From positions 1 through 32,443 of the forward strand of contig CALGDB010000008.1 of the NCBI GenBank assembly GCA_937884175.1: a DNA stretch of 32,443 bases. Reading direction: 5' to 3'. This DNA is from an uncultured Flavobacteriales bacterium. Its GTDB lineage: Bacteria > Bacteroidota > Bacteroidia > Flavobacteriales_D > Sanyastnellaceae. A program made the position numbers and the translations under genes. Shown here piece by piece: positions 1-9,328 of the stretch. The notes under the pieces are model-generated. The model was not told where the DNA came from. It saw nothing but the letters and a program-made list of their open reading frames with translations, and made no database searches. The first letter of the stretch is position 1, and every line of letters starts with the position of its first letter.

Positions 1-1179
1 GGCATGGACATTGCGCTGTACCGTCCAAACGGTCAACTGCTGACGCAATCCACCTTGACGGATGATGCAGGGGCGAACATTCAGTTGCCAGTGGATGTGC
101 TTGCGGCGTTGGAAGCGTCAGACGAGCGCATCCAAGGGGAATTGGATAGCGATGTGGTGAATGTGTACTGGAACGTTCGTGACCGGAACGAAGCTGCGCT
201 TGGGATCGTGGGTGTTCGGTATGAAAAACGGGCGCTGGAGGCGGGGGATTTCAAGGCATTCTGGTCGCAGTTGGCACCCTTGTACATCGTTCTGTTTTTG
301 GGCGGAGCCATATTAGCGGCAATCCTCTCCAACGGACTGGTGAGGAACCTCAGGTTGATTCGCGACCGCATGCGCGAGCTTGAGCCAGGTGTGGAGCAGA
401 ACCCGATTCAGTACGACCGGGCCGATGCGATTGGCGAGTTGGTGGATGAATACAACGCCCTACTCGAGCAGTTGCATGCGGCCGTGCAAGAATTAGCAAA
501 GCAGGAGCGCGAGGGCGCCTGGCGCATGATGGCGATGCAGGTGGCCCATGAAATCAAGAATCCACTCACGCCCATCAAGCTTGGCGCCCAGCAGTTGGAA
601 CGTGCGTGGTTGGATCAGAAAGAAGATTTCGATGAGCGATTGCGACGTTACACGCGCGTTGTGGTGGAGCAAATTGATATCCTTGCGGAGATTTCGCTCG
701 ATTTCTCCATGCTCGCAGCGGTTGGACTGGAAACGCTCGAAGCGGTGAATTGGGCGCAAACAACAAAAGAGGTTGCGGCGTTCTATGAACAATCAACCCC
801 CCAAATCGAATGGCGCATGTCCATTCCGGATGTACCCGTGATGATCGACGGTTCCAAGGGGCACCTAACGCGCGCTATGAACAATTTGATTGCTAATGCG
901 ATTGACGCAGTGACCAATGAACCCTATCCGTCGATTGCGATAGGATTGGAGGTGAACCCAGAGGGGAAGGCGCTCCTGACCGTGGAGGATAACGGAATAG
1001 GCATTCCAGAAGACAAGCAGAAAGAGATCTTCCAGCCGCACTTTACATCCAAGGCGAAGGGCACAGGGCTGGGCCTGTTTATTACCGACTCCATTGTCCG
1101 TCAATTGAATGGCCAAATAACGTTGCGTTCGGTTCCGGATCAAGGGTCGGTCTTTGGTTTGGAATTTTTCGTGAAATAA
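1..1179 (+). CDS. Sensor histidine kinase, NtrY-like (HAMP + HisKA + HATPase_c), 5'-truncated by the window edge
   Basis: Frame is open to base 1. H-box 'MQVAHEIKNPLTPIKLGAQQLERAW', N-box 'NLIANAID', G-boxes 'VEDNGIGIP' and 'GTGLGLFITDSIVRQLNG'; TM segment 'LYIVLFLGGAILAAILSNGLV'. Confidence 0.92.
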   Translation, partial: GMDIALYRPNGQLLTQSTLTDDAGANIQLPVDVLAALEASDERIQGELDSDVVNVYWNVRDRNEAALGIVGVRYEKRALEAGDFKAFWSQLAPLYIVLFLGGAILAAILSNGLVRNLRLIRDRMRELEPGVEQNPIQYDRADAIGELVDEYNALLEQLHAAVQELAKQEREGAWRMMAMQVAHEIKNPLTPIKLGAQQLERAWLDQKEDFDERLRRYTRVVVEQIDILAEISLDFSMLAAVGLETLEAVNWAQTTKEVAAFYEQSTPQIEWRMSIPDVPVMIDGSKGHLTRAMNNLIANAIDAVTNEPYPSIAIGLEVNPEGKALLTVEDNGIGIPEDKQKEIFQPHFTSKAKGTGLGLFITDSIVRQLNGQITLRSVPDQGSVFGLEFFVK

Positions 1180-1180
1180 A

Positions 1181-1205
1181 AAAGGGCCTCACTCAGAGGC
1201 CCTTT
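1181..1205. terminator. Bidirectional intrinsic terminator between convergent genes
   Basis: Perfect 10-bp inverted repeat AAAGGGCCTC-ACTCA-GAGGCCCTTT, A-run on the left and T-run on the right, directly after the kinase stop (1177-1179). Confidence 0.9.
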
Positions 1206-1224
1206 CCAATTTCACATTTAACTT

Positions 1225-1680
1225 TTAGAATCTCGCTCCGAAGCCAATAGTTAAACCAAGATTATCGCTAGCACCGTCAGGTAAGCCGAAACGATACTCA
1301 ATTCCTGGAGCTACAAAAAGTGGCCCCATAAATGGGATGATTTTCGCTCCACCGATACCAAGATCCAAGTCGCCAGCCATATCATACGCTCTAGCGCCTA
1401 CGTAGTAATCATCGATGAAGTAAGCTACTCCCAAATTCATTTGAAGGTCATCTGTTGGCCCGCCCAAGGCTAACTGGATGCCTATGTCGTCTACTGGGCA
1501 ATAGCTGACTGTAGGTAAAATCAATCCTACGCCGTTGTCAGAAAAAATGTTGAGCAACTGTGTTGCATCTCCTGAGCCCAGGAAGAAAGTACCTTCAGCT
1601 CCCATGGACGAACCGTCGTCCTGAGCGCTGAGTGTTAAGGTGCACAACGCAAATGCACACAGAGTAAGTAAATTTTTCAT
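1225..1680 (-). CDS. Small secreted/outer-membrane beta-barrel-like protein
   Basis: Start reassigned to MKNLLTLCAFALCTLTLSAQ (signal peptide) rather than the longest ORF; Gly/aromatic-rich alternating strands ending in 'LGLTIGFGARF' (terminal F). Confidence 0.7.
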   Translation of the reverse strand: MKNLLTLCAFALCTLTLSAQDDGSSMGAEGTFFLGSGDATQLLNIFSDNGVGLILPTVSYCPVDDIGIQLALGGPTDDLQMNLGVAYFIDDYYVGARAYDMAGDLDLGIGGAKIIPFMGPLFVAPGIEYRFGLPDGASDNLGLTIGFGARF

Positions 1681-1982
1681 AAAAAAAATTTTTGGTGATG
1701 GTGCAAGTTGTGACTTTTCGGCCTGTACATGATACACACTTTGTGGAGTTTTCAAAAGTGCATTGTTAGCGCTCTAGAGATGAATTTGTGAATTTGGCGG
1801 TTGAATTGACCGGATTAACTGACACGTTTTTGGCCGGATATTATATATGTAGAAAGCCCCACCGTTGCCGCTCTTTTCTAGCATGGGTTCGTAAGTCTTA
1901 GTTTAAATCGCTACGCGAAGCTCGTGAAGAAATAGCCTAGAGTTAAGATCTTGGCTGCGCCGGGATCAAAACTCGTCATTCT

Positions 1983-2744
1983 TCAAATTTGGTGGCAGGG
2001 AATCACTACGGGCCGGCTCGGTGTCGCGTCCATGTCAAATGCGGCAGTTTGCAGGTTGAGTAAATGACGGCCATCCCGAAGCGAGTCCGGGACGAAAATA
2101 AGCTCCGTAATTGTCGATTGGTGCCGTGGGCTGTCTGGATAGACCCAAAAGGCATGGTGGGCCGCCAGAGCTCCCCCATCGACTTCCCGATCAACAGAAG
2201 GCAAGTCGACCATTAGATGGTCGACGTCGCGTTCGACAAGCCAGGTCATTGCCTCTGCATCGAAGTAGGGCGGATTCGTGTTGGACCAGTTGCGCCCAAC
2301 CTTGGATTTGTCGTTGGGCAGCGTGCGAACGATGATCGCGGGGGGAAGGTTGGATTGCACGTTCCAATGCTGGGAAATGGACAGCGCCAATTCCCGTTCG
2401 GTGATGATCTGATCGCCGTCGTGCGCCTCTGGGAAAACACTGACTACGAGGCACGGGATAAGCACAGGGAAGGTCAATTCGTTGATGGAATGCGCCTCGG
2501 GCGAAATGTGTCCCAAGCATTCCGTGTGCGTTCCGTTGCCGTGTGGGTTGAACTGCACGTCACGGAAATTCACCGCCCCGCCCTCTGCGACAGAACCCAA
2601 GAATCCGTTGGCGCGCACCACCTGAAGTTTCATAAAATCCACGTACCACGCTCGCGAACCGTGTCCGTCACCCATGGTGATACTCAGGTCCTCGCTGGCT
2701 GCGCCGTTGGCTTTGAAAGCCACCCCTTGAAATTCCATTTCCAT
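1983..2744 (-). CDS. Cyclase family protein (PF04199, kynurenine-formamidase-like)
   Basis: 'DLSITMGDG' N-terminus, 'NPHGNGTHTECLGHI' metal-site-like motif, 'LMVDLPSVDRE'. Start set at ATG 2744 (MEMEFQGVAF); the track start 2759 is TTG. Confidence 0.8.
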   Translation of the reverse strand: MEMEFQGVAFKANGAASEDLSITMGDGHGSRAWYVDFMKLQVVRANGFLGSVAEGGAVNFRDVQFNPHGNGTHTECLGHISPEAHSINELTFPVLIPCLVVSVFPEAHDGDQIITERELALSISQHWNVQSNLPPAIIVRTLPNDKSKVGRNWSNTNPPYFDAEAMTWLVERDVDHLMVDLPSVDREVDGGALAAHHAFWVYPDSPRHQSTITELIFVPDSLRDGRHLLNLQTAAFDMDATPSRPVVIPCHQI

Positions 2745-2748
2745 GGAA

Positions 2749-2756
2749 ACAAGGTA
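2749..2756 (-). promoter_or_regulatory. Putative -7 element TACCTTGT, 4 nt upstream of the cyclase ATG
   Basis: Minus strand TACCTTGT-TTCC-ATG; resembles Bacteroidota TAnnTTTG with two mismatches. Confidence 0.35.
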
Positions 2757-2780
2757 CAACGGCCGGAATCAGTATGGCAC

Positions 2781-2812
2781 AAAAAAGGCAGCACCATCGG
2801 CGCCGCCCTTTT
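2781..2812 (-). terminator. Intrinsic terminator downstream of the outer-membrane protein gene
   Basis: Minus strand AAAAGGGCGGC-GCCGATGGT-GCTGCCTTTTTT: GC-rich stem with one bulge and one G.U pair, followed by T6. Confidence 0.7.
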
Positions 2813-2834
2813 CAAGAATGCTGTTGGCTACGTA

Positions 2835-3692
2835 TCAGTCAAACAAGAAACCAACACGTAAAGCGCCTTGGAATACGTTTCCAATGGTGGTGTTGCTGAT
2901 GTGGTTAGGCCAAGTGTAGTAGATGTCATCAGAGCCCGCACCATCAGGCCAGTATTCGTTGTAGATCTCACCATCCAGTGCACTGAAAGGCAATTGTCCA
3001 ACGAATTCACCTGCAATTTCAGCTCCTGCTGCCTCTGTCGAGAAGGCATTGTTGAAGTACATGTTGAATGCCGTCAAGTTGTCTGTCGTGATAGTGTGGT
3101 TGCCAAAGGTGGTACGGCCGAAACCGATTCCTGCCTCGAAACCGAGGTAAATGGCATCAGAGAAGTAGTAGTCAGCGCCAAACAAGATGTTGAATCCGAA
3201 AGTGGTAAAACCTTGCTCATTGCCCAAGTTCCACACGATGTACTGGTCAGGTTGACCGGCATCGTTGATGTCCTGAGGCCCCCAGAACTCCTGCGTATCC
3301 GAACGGGTGCCAATCGTGATAGGCAATTCGAACGCGATGTAAGGCGAGAGGTTGTCCATGCCATCGAAGTGCATTTCGTAACCGGGAGCTATTCCGTAGG
3401 TTGAACTCTTCGTGTTGATGTTCAACTGTGGGCTGACTGGATCAGCTTCGTTGATTTCACCGTCTTGGTACCAAGCGTGCAGGTCGTTGGAATTGGATAC
3501 GGTGAGGGACAGGCGGAAGGCACGGTTGTCTTCCAAGAAGTTTCGGTACTTTAGCGTTGAACCGTCGATGGGGCTACCTCCGAATGGAGTGAAAGCCACC
3601 TCGATGTTGTGCTCATCGCCCATTTGCTTTTGGGCCTGAACGCCCATCGTGACCAGCGCTGAGAGCGCCAGAGTAAACATGAGTTTCTTCAT
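2835..3692 (-). CDS. Outer membrane beta-barrel protein
   Basis: Start reassigned to MKKLMFTLALSALVTMGVQAQ (signal peptide); alternating hydrophobic strands, C-terminal 'GALRVGFLFD'. Confidence 0.75.
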   Translation of the reverse strand: MKKLMFTLALSALVTMGVQAQKQMGDEHNIEVAFTPFGGSPIDGSTLKYRNFLEDNRAFRLSLTVSNSNDLHAWYQDGEINEADPVSPQLNINTKSSTYGIAPGYEMHFDGMDNLSPYIAFELPITIGTRSDTQEFWGPQDINDAGQPDQYIVWNLGNEQGFTTFGFNILFGADYYFSDAIYLGFEAGIGFGRTTFGNHTITTDNLTAFNMYFNNAFSTEAAGAEIAGEFVGQLPFSALDGEIYNEYWPDGAGSDDIYYTWPNHISNTTIGNVFQGALRVGFLFD

Positions 3693-3767
3693 GGTGTTGT
3701 GTTGTGTTTCAGGAAATTTCCAAGCGCAAGAAAAGCAAAAAACATTCAAGTACGCACCAATCGTCCG

Positions 3768-3775
3768 AACTTTCG
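3768..3775 (+). promoter_or_regulatory. Putative -7 element AACTTTCG, 3 nt upstream of the PLP decarboxylase ATG
   Basis: AACTTTCG-CAC-ATG. Confidence 0.35.
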
Positions 3776-3778
3776 CAC

Positions 3779-5215
3779 ATGAAAGCCTGTTCAAAACCGA
3801 ACGTTCCTCACCATTGGTCGAACTTTTACACCGTTGATGCCTTCCGCACAAGCGGTGGTGAAATGGTCGAACAGTTGGCGGATTTCCTGGCCGAATCGCA
3901 GGATAAACTCCATGATTGTGTGTTGCCTTTCACCCCGCCAGATTCACGCTTAGCACACTGGAAATCAAGGCTTAAAAATAATGCGGCTGTTGAATCGGGC
4001 CGGCTTTGGAAGGAGAATTTGCTCGAGGAGGTGTTGGCACAATCCAATCGGCTGCACGATCCACGCTATGCGGGCCATCAGGTAGCGGTTCCGCTTCCCC
4101 AATTGGCGTGGTTACAGGCTGCAACGGCACTGCTCAATAACGGCATGGCCATTGATGAAATGGGGCCGGCAAGCAGCCCCATGGAAGAGGCAGTGATGCA
4201 GGAGCTTGCTCAATTCATGGGTTTGGGGCCTGGGGCGAGCGGCATTTTGTGCCACGGCGGTACGCTTGCCAGTCTGACCGCCTTACTCGCCGCTCGTCAG
4301 CGAAAGGCTTCTGGCAATTCGTGGAAGGATGGTTCCATGCGACCATGTGCGGTCATGGTCAGCGAGCAAGCGCACTACTGCGTGGACCGGGCGGTTCGCG
4401 TCATGGGCTGGGGCGCGGCGGGCACCGTGAAGGTTCGCACGCTGGGCAACCATCAAATCGATCCAGAAGCTTTGCAAGAATCGCTTGAGGAGGCCACGGC
4501 CCAAGGAATGGAAGTTATCGCTGTGGTTGGCAATGCCTGCACGACTTCGACAGGGACGTTTGACGATTTGGAAATGCTCGCTTCGTTTGCGCAGCAAAAC
4601 GACCTATGGCTCCACGTGGACGGCGCACATGGCGCAGCACAGGTCTTCTCAGAACGCAATAAGGCCCCGCTGAAAGGAATGGAGATGGCGGATTCGGTGG
4701 CCATGGATTTTCACAAGATGCTCGGCGTGCCGGCTTTGTGCACAGGCTTGTTCTACCGCAACGGCTCGGATGCATACGCGGCATTTAGTCAAGAGGCAGC
4801 GTACTTGTACGAAAATGAGCAAGAGGAGTGGTGGAATCTGAGCAAACGAACCTTTGAGTGCACCAAACGCATGCTGAGTGTGGCCGTGTTTGGCATTTGG
4901 GAGGCCCACGGCCATAAACTGTGGGAGAGCTTGGTTGATCGACTTGTGGACCGGGCACAAACGGCGGCGTATGCGATTGCGCAGCGGTCGTCTTGGCAGC
5001 TTTTCGCGCAGCCATACTCCAACATTGTGTGTTTTCGGTTGAATGGAGCAGACAATGCGGCTCTCCGTCACGCCATGTTGGAACATGGTCCGCATTATAT
5101 CGTTAAGACAGTTTTAAACGGCGAAACGTGGCTTCGGTGCACCTTCCAAAACCCATTGACCGAGGACAGCGATATCGAAGCGCTGCTCGACCGGTTGGAG
5201 GAGTTTGCTGAATAA
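3779..5215 (+). CDS. Pyridoxal-dependent (group II) decarboxylase family protein
   Basis: 'LHVDGAHGAAQVF' PLP-binding Asp region and 'DSVAMDFHKMLGVP' lysine motif; N-terminal 'FYTVDAFRTSGGEMVEQLADFL'. Start chosen at ATG 3779 instead of 3704, which overlaps the divergent promoter region. Confidence 0.88.
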   Translation: MKACSKPNVPHHWSNFYTVDAFRTSGGEMVEQLADFLAESQDKLHDCVLPFTPPDSRLAHWKSRLKNNAAVESGRLWKENLLEEVLAQSNRLHDPRYAGHQVAVPLPQLAWLQAATALLNNGMAIDEMGPASSPMEEAVMQELAQFMGLGPGASGILCHGGTLASLTALLAARQRKASGNSWKDGSMRPCAVMVSEQAHYCVDRAVRVMGWGAAGTVKVRTLGNHQIDPEALQESLEEATAQGMEVIAVVGNACTTSTGTFDDLEMLASFAQQNDLWLHVDGAHGAAQVFSERNKAPLKGMEMADSVAMDFHKMLGVPALCTGLFYRNGSDAYAAFSQEAAYLYENEQEEWWNLSKRTFECTKRMLSVAVFGIWEAHGHKLWESLVDRLVDRAQTAAYAIAQRSSWQLFAQPYSNIVCFRLNGADNAALRHAMLEHGPHYIVKTVLNGETWLRCTFQNPLTEDSDIEALLDRLEEFAE

Positions 5216-5219
5216 GCGA

Positions 5220-7067
5220 TTACTCAACGGTAACGCTCTTAGCGAGGTTGCGGGGCTGGTCCACGTTGCAGTCCCGCATCATGGCGATGTGGTAGCTCAA
5301 CAACTGTAGTGGAACGACCGTGAGGAGGGGCGCGAGTGCTTGGTCTGTTTTCGGCACTTCTATGACGAATTCGGCCAACTGCTTCAAGTCTTGGTTCCCG
5401 GAGGAAACCAGAGCGACGAGGCGTCCACCACGTGCTTTGACCTCCTGGATGTTCGAAACGATTTTCTCGTAGACGTCGTCGGCAGTTGCGATGAAGAAGA
5501 CAGGCATTTCCTCGTCAATAAGGGCAATTGGGCCGTGCTTCATTTCTGCCGAGGGGTAGCCTTCAGCGTGGATGTAGCTGATTTCTTTGAGCTTCAAGGC
5601 GCCTTCCAACGCCACCGGGAAATTCACACCACGGCCGAGGTAGAGGGCGTTTTCGTTGTTGACGAAGTGGCGTGCGATTTCTTTGATTCGCGCGTCTTGT
5701 TCCAGGAGCTTCTGGACTTTGTTCGGAATGGCGTTAAGCTCCACGAGCAAACGGCTGAACCGTTGGGCAGACAGTTGCCCTTTCTTCTTTCCGACGAGCA
5801 TGGCGATCAAGGTGAGGACGGTCAACTGGGCGGTAAATGCTTTCGTCGAAGCAACACCAATCTCTGGTCCGGCGTGTGTGTACGCACCGCTGTCCGTTTC
5901 GCGGGCGATGCTCGATCCAACGACGTTGCATACGCCGAAGACATGTGCGCCTTGCTGCTTCGCCAATTGTATTGCAGCGAGGGTATCAGCCGTCTCACCA
6001 GACTGGGAAATGGCAATGACCACGTCGTCTGGACGGATGATGGGGTTGCGGTAACGGAATTCCGAAGCGTATTCCACCTCAACGGGGATGCGGGCAAAAT
6101 CCTCAAAGAGGTATTCTGCTACGAGCCCGGCGTGCCAGCTGGTCCCGCATGCGATGATGAGGATGCGTTGCGCAGCGGCCCACTTTTCCCAGTGTTCGTC
6201 GATGCCGGACATCTTGATTTCCGAACGCGATACGCTCATGCGTCCGCGGATCGAGTCGATGATGGAATTCGGTTGCTCGAATATTTCCTTGAGCATGAAG
6301 TGGTCGAAACCGCCCTTTTCGATGGCCTCAATCTGCATTTCGAGCTCGTGAATCTCCGGCGTGATGACTGTATTTTGAAGGTTCCGAATGGTCAGGCCGT
6401 CTTTCCGGTGCATGACCGCTACCTCTTCGTCGTCCAAGTAGATTACGTTTTGCGTGTGCTCGATGATCGGTGTGGCGTCGGAAGCGATATAAAATTCATT
6501 CTCTTCGCCCACGCCAATGACGAGAGGACTTGATTTGCGTGCGGCAATGAGCAAGTCCGGTTCGTTAGCGTCGATGATGGCAATGGCATAGGCTCCTTCC
6601 ACTTCCTTGAGGGCCATCTGCACTGCATCTGTGACGGATGCGTTTGTTCGGCTTTGGACTTCGTCGATGAGGTGGATGAGCACCTCGGTATCGGTGTCGC
6701 TGACGAAGGCGTGGCCATTCGCCTCGAGGCTGGTGCGAAGTGATTCGTAATTCTCGATGATTCCGTTGTGGATCATGGCGAGGCGGCCAAAGCGTGCCGT
6801 ATGCGGGTGAGCATTGACGTCGTTGGGCGGCCCGTGGGTGGCCCAGCGGGTGTGCCCGATGCCAGTGGATCCGGTTGGAACGTCGTCGCCAACGAAGGCC
6901 AACAGGTCCTCGACCTTTCCTTTTTTCTTCTTTATTTGTATGGCATCCGTGCCATCAAAAACAGCAACACCAGCGCTGTCGTATCCTCGGTATTCCAGTC
7001 GCTGCAGGCCCTTAATGAGAATGGGAAAGCAGTCTTTATCTCCTATATATCCAACTATACCACACAT
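5220..7067 (-). CDS. glmS: Glutamine--fructose-6-phosphate aminotransferase (isomerizing)
   Basis: 'MCGIVGYIGDKDCFPILIKGLQRLEYRGYDSAGVAV' Ntn-glutaminase start, 'ACGTSWHAGLVAEYLFE', 'AISQSGETADT', C-term 'NLAKSVTVE'. Confidence 0.98.
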   Translation of the reverse strand: MCGIVGYIGDKDCFPILIKGLQRLEYRGYDSAGVAVFDGTDAIQIKKKKGKVEDLLAFVGDDVPTGSTGIGHTRWATHGPPNDVNAHPHTARFGRLAMIHNGIIENYESLRTSLEANGHAFVSDTDTEVLIHLIDEVQSRTNASVTDAVQMALKEVEGAYAIAIIDANEPDLLIAARKSSPLVIGVGEENEFYIASDATPIIEHTQNVIYLDDEEVAVMHRKDGLTIRNLQNTVITPEIHELEMQIEAIEKGGFDHFMLKEIFEQPNSIIDSIRGRMSVSRSEIKMSGIDEHWEKWAAAQRILIIACGTSWHAGLVAEYLFEDFARIPVEVEYASEFRYRNPIIRPDDVVIAISQSGETADTLAAIQLAKQQGAHVFGVCNVVGSSIARETDSGAYTHAGPEIGVASTKAFTAQLTVLTLIAMLVGKKKGQLSAQRFSRLLVELNAIPNKVQKLLEQDARIKEIARHFVNNENALYLGRGVNFPVALEGALKLKEISYIHAEGYPSAEMKHGPIALIDEEMPVFFIATADDVYEKIVSNIQEVKARGGRLVALVSSGNQDLKQLAEFVIEVPKTDQALAPLLTVVPLQLLSYHIAMMRDCNVDQPRNLAKSVTVE

Positions 7068-7091
7068 TGCAACACGAATTCAAATGAACAC

Positions 7092-8435
7092 CTATTCGCT
7101 CCACGTAATCACGAGGCGGGCATTGGGCTTCCAGCCTGTGGTGTCGCCTTCAATCGAAGAAACCGCAGGTCCATTGAGCACTACGCCCTGAAGTGAAATT
7201 CCCGCCCGAGATGACACAACGTAGAGCCTGTCGGATTCGTATGTTCCATTCAGCATTCGCTGAAAAGTCTGCGAAATGTTGAATCGGTAGGCGTTTTCTG
7301 CGGCGTCGTAATTTCCGTTTATGGCGAGCCCGATGGATGTTTGGTCTGGCGTCGGCACAGCCTCTCCAGCTTCATTTTCCGAAAGGATGAATAAATCTGA
7401 CGGGATGGGGTAGCGAGAGTCGTTATACTGGGGGTCCACAGGCAACCACAATTCTGCCTTATGCACCGCACGGTCGTCGTCGCGTTCAGCCTCCCAAGCG
7501 GCGAGCCCGGGGAATTGAATGCGGGTTTTGAGCCCGGCGCCAGAGAAGATACCGCAGAGCAAGGAGCCATCCAACGCAGTGATATAGGATTCATCCAACG
7601 CTTGGAAAGGCGGGGACCATTGGTGCTCGAAGAGGTTGGTTCGTGGGCTAAGTGCGTTGATGATGAAATCGTAAGTGGCTGCGCTATCTGTGTCGCTGTG
7701 GTAGTGCATCCGCATGCGGCTCAAGCCTGTAGTGACATCGATGCCCACCGCACCTTGACCGGGTCCATTGGGGTCTGGGGCTATGAGCAAGCCGGGGAAA
7801 TATTCCCGCCAATCTTGGTTAGAATCGTAGGCCGAGGAATCAGCATCGAGCAAGGATTGCCCAAACGTATTGTCGAGGTAGACCCGAACCTCTGGGGCCA
7901 CGGTATCGCCATTGATGTACAAGATTTCCCCTGGATTCAGCACCACGGGCTGAAAGGCGGGGTCGGCGAGGTTGATCTCCGTAGTCGCAAAGGATGCGTT
8001 GGAATAGTAGTCCGAATCCAAGGAAAGAGTGTCGACCAGCGCTTCGACGTGGATATTCTGGGGGCTGAGTTGTCCGTACCGGTCACCGCTGTAGTGCAAA
8101 GACAGGTAAATACTGTCGACCACGGGATTTGGACCAAAATCAATATCCGGGGCGCTCAGCCGGAGCTGTGCGGCAAATGATCCCTTGTGCATCCCGAAAA
8201 ACGGATGGTCCATGTTTCCTAAAACGGCCGTGCTGAGGTGGCTTGTTTCCAAGCTGTCTTCTCGAACTGTTTCAAAGCTCAACGCAAGGGTGTCGGTTTG
8301 ATGTAAGCTCAGTAAATCGTCCTGAGCGAACTCTAGCCCGATGTCAGTGGTTGGCTTTTTGCAACCGGTCAGGATGGCGAACCCTAAGATACTCGCCACG
8401 ACTGCCCCGTACTGACTTGCGGTGATCTTTATCAT
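7092..8435 (-). CDS. DUF4270 family lipoprotein
   Basis: Lipobox 'GFAILTGCKKPTTDIGLEF', 'VVDSIYLSLHYSG', position upstream of glmS; matches the Bacteroidota DUF4270 pattern from memory. Confidence 0.8.
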   Translation of the reverse strand: MIKITASQYGAVVASILGFAILTGCKKPTTDIGLEFAQDDLLSLHQTDTLALSFETVREDSLETSHLSTAVLGNMDHPFFGMHKGSFAAQLRLSAPDIDFGPNPVVDSIYLSLHYSGDRYGQLSPQNIHVEALVDTLSLDSDYYSNASFATTEINLADPAFQPVVLNPGEILYINGDTVAPEVRVYLDNTFGQSLLDADSSAYDSNQDWREYFPGLLIAPDPNGPGQGAVGIDVTTGLSRMRMHYHSDTDSAATYDFIINALSPRTNLFEHQWSPPFQALDESYITALDGSLLCGIFSGAGLKTRIQFPGLAAWEAERDDDRAVHKAELWLPVDPQYNDSRYPIPSDLFILSENEAGEAVPTPDQTSIGLAINGNYDAAENAYRFNISQTFQRMLNGTYESDRLYVVSSRAGISLQGVVLNGPAVSSIEGDTTGWKPNARLVITWSE

Positions 8436-8452
8436 GCCGCGAAGTTCAACAA

Positions 8453-9280
8453 TTACGAGACAGCCTCAGCCTTTCCCTCCAAAATCGTATCGTAAAAATT
8501 GTTGATGTCGGTGACGTAGCCTTCCTCGCCGTGGTATCCGAGAACGGGAACATCCGCATTTTCAATGGATTGGGCGGTTTCGGGAGCGAGGTGTTCCGAA
8601 CCAATAATCAGCCCATCCGAGTGCTGAATTGAAAGGGCATTCAACGCATCAAATGTGGGCGTCTCGATGCAAGCGACGGAATCTGCAGTGATGCCGTCTT
8701 GCTGCATTTTCTCCGCCATGCGGCTGTCCAATGAACCTTCGAATCCTTCGTCGTAAATGCTCGTGATGAGCTTACTGTCTGCGAAGTAGGGATCGCTCGC
8801 GAAGAGTTGCTTCAGGTATACCGGAACAGCAGCGGTCATCCAACCGTTGCAGTGGATGATGTCTGGCGCCCAGCCCAACTTCTTTACGGTCTCAAGGACG
8901 CCTCGTGCGAAGAAAATGGTTCGCTCGTCGTTGTCTTCGAATAGGTTGTCGTTCTCGTCGTGCAACACAGCCTTGCGCTTGAAGTACTCGTCGTTGTCGA
9001 TAAAGTAGACCTGCATGCGCGCCGTTGGAATGGACGCTACCTTGATGACGAGCGGATGGTCCGTGTCGTCAATCAAGAGGTTCATGCCGGAAAGACGAAT
9101 CACCTCGTGAAGTTGGTGACGGCGCTCGTTAATTTTGCCAAAACGAGGAGTGAAAACGCGAATCTCTCGTCCCTTCTCATGCACTGCCTGCGGGAGATTT
9201 CGGCTTACAGAGCTCATCTGGGTCGCGGGCAAGAATGGTACAATGTGTTGAGATATGTAGAGGATTCTTGCTTTCTCCAT
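8453..9280 (-). CDS. Short glycogen/starch-synthase-like protein (GT5 N-terminal domain only)
   Basis: 'ARILYISQHIVPFLPATQMSSVSRNLPQAVHEKGREIRVFTPRFGKINER', 'VYFIDNDEYFKRKAV', 'APDIIHCNGWMTAAVPVYLK' resemble the GlgA N-domain; 275 aa with no C-terminal domain. Confidence 0.8.
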   Translation of the reverse strand: MEKARILYISQHIVPFLPATQMSSVSRNLPQAVHEKGREIRVFTPRFGKINERRHQLHEVIRLSGMNLLIDDTDHPLVIKVASIPTARMQVYFIDNDEYFKRKAVLHDENDNLFEDNDERTIFFARGVLETVKKLGWAPDIIHCNGWMTAAVPVYLKQLFASDPYFADSKLITSIYDEGFEGSLDSRMAEKMQQDGITADSVACIETPTFDALNALSIQHSDGLIIGSEHLAPETAQSIENADVPVLGYHGEEGYVTDINNFYDTILEGKAEAVS

Positions 9281-9300
9281 GGCGGCCAGTGGTTTGTTTG

Positions 9301-9312
9301 GTTCGATCGAAC
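9301..9312. promoter_or_regulatory. 12-bp palindrome GTTCGATCGAAC, candidate operator
   Basis: Perfect inverted repeat in the glgA-like/panC divergent intergenic region. Confidence 0.45.
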
Positions 9313-9313
9313 A

Positions 9314-9321
9314 TCAAATGT
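9314..9321 (-). promoter_or_regulatory. -7 element TACATTTG of the glgA-like promoter
   Basis: Exact match to Bacteroidota TAnnTTTG on the minus strand, 33 nt upstream of the ATG. Confidence 0.55.
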
Positions 9322-9328
9322 ACGTAAT

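Noticed and set aside
1850-1960. tRNA-like segment around 'gggttcgtaagtc'
   Set aside because: No GGTTCGAnTCC T-arm, acceptor stem or anticodon arm could be built.
2217-2861. 214-aa plus-strand ORF across the cyclase
   Set aside because: Antisense to the cyclase with its recognisable motif; runs through the terminator at 2781-2812.
5340-6533. 397-aa plus-strand ORF antisense to glmS
   Set aside because: Composition is a shadow of the strongly supported glmS frame; no recognisable domain.
7461-8180. 239-aa ORF antisense to DUF4270
   Set aside because: No domain and embedded in a supported CDS.
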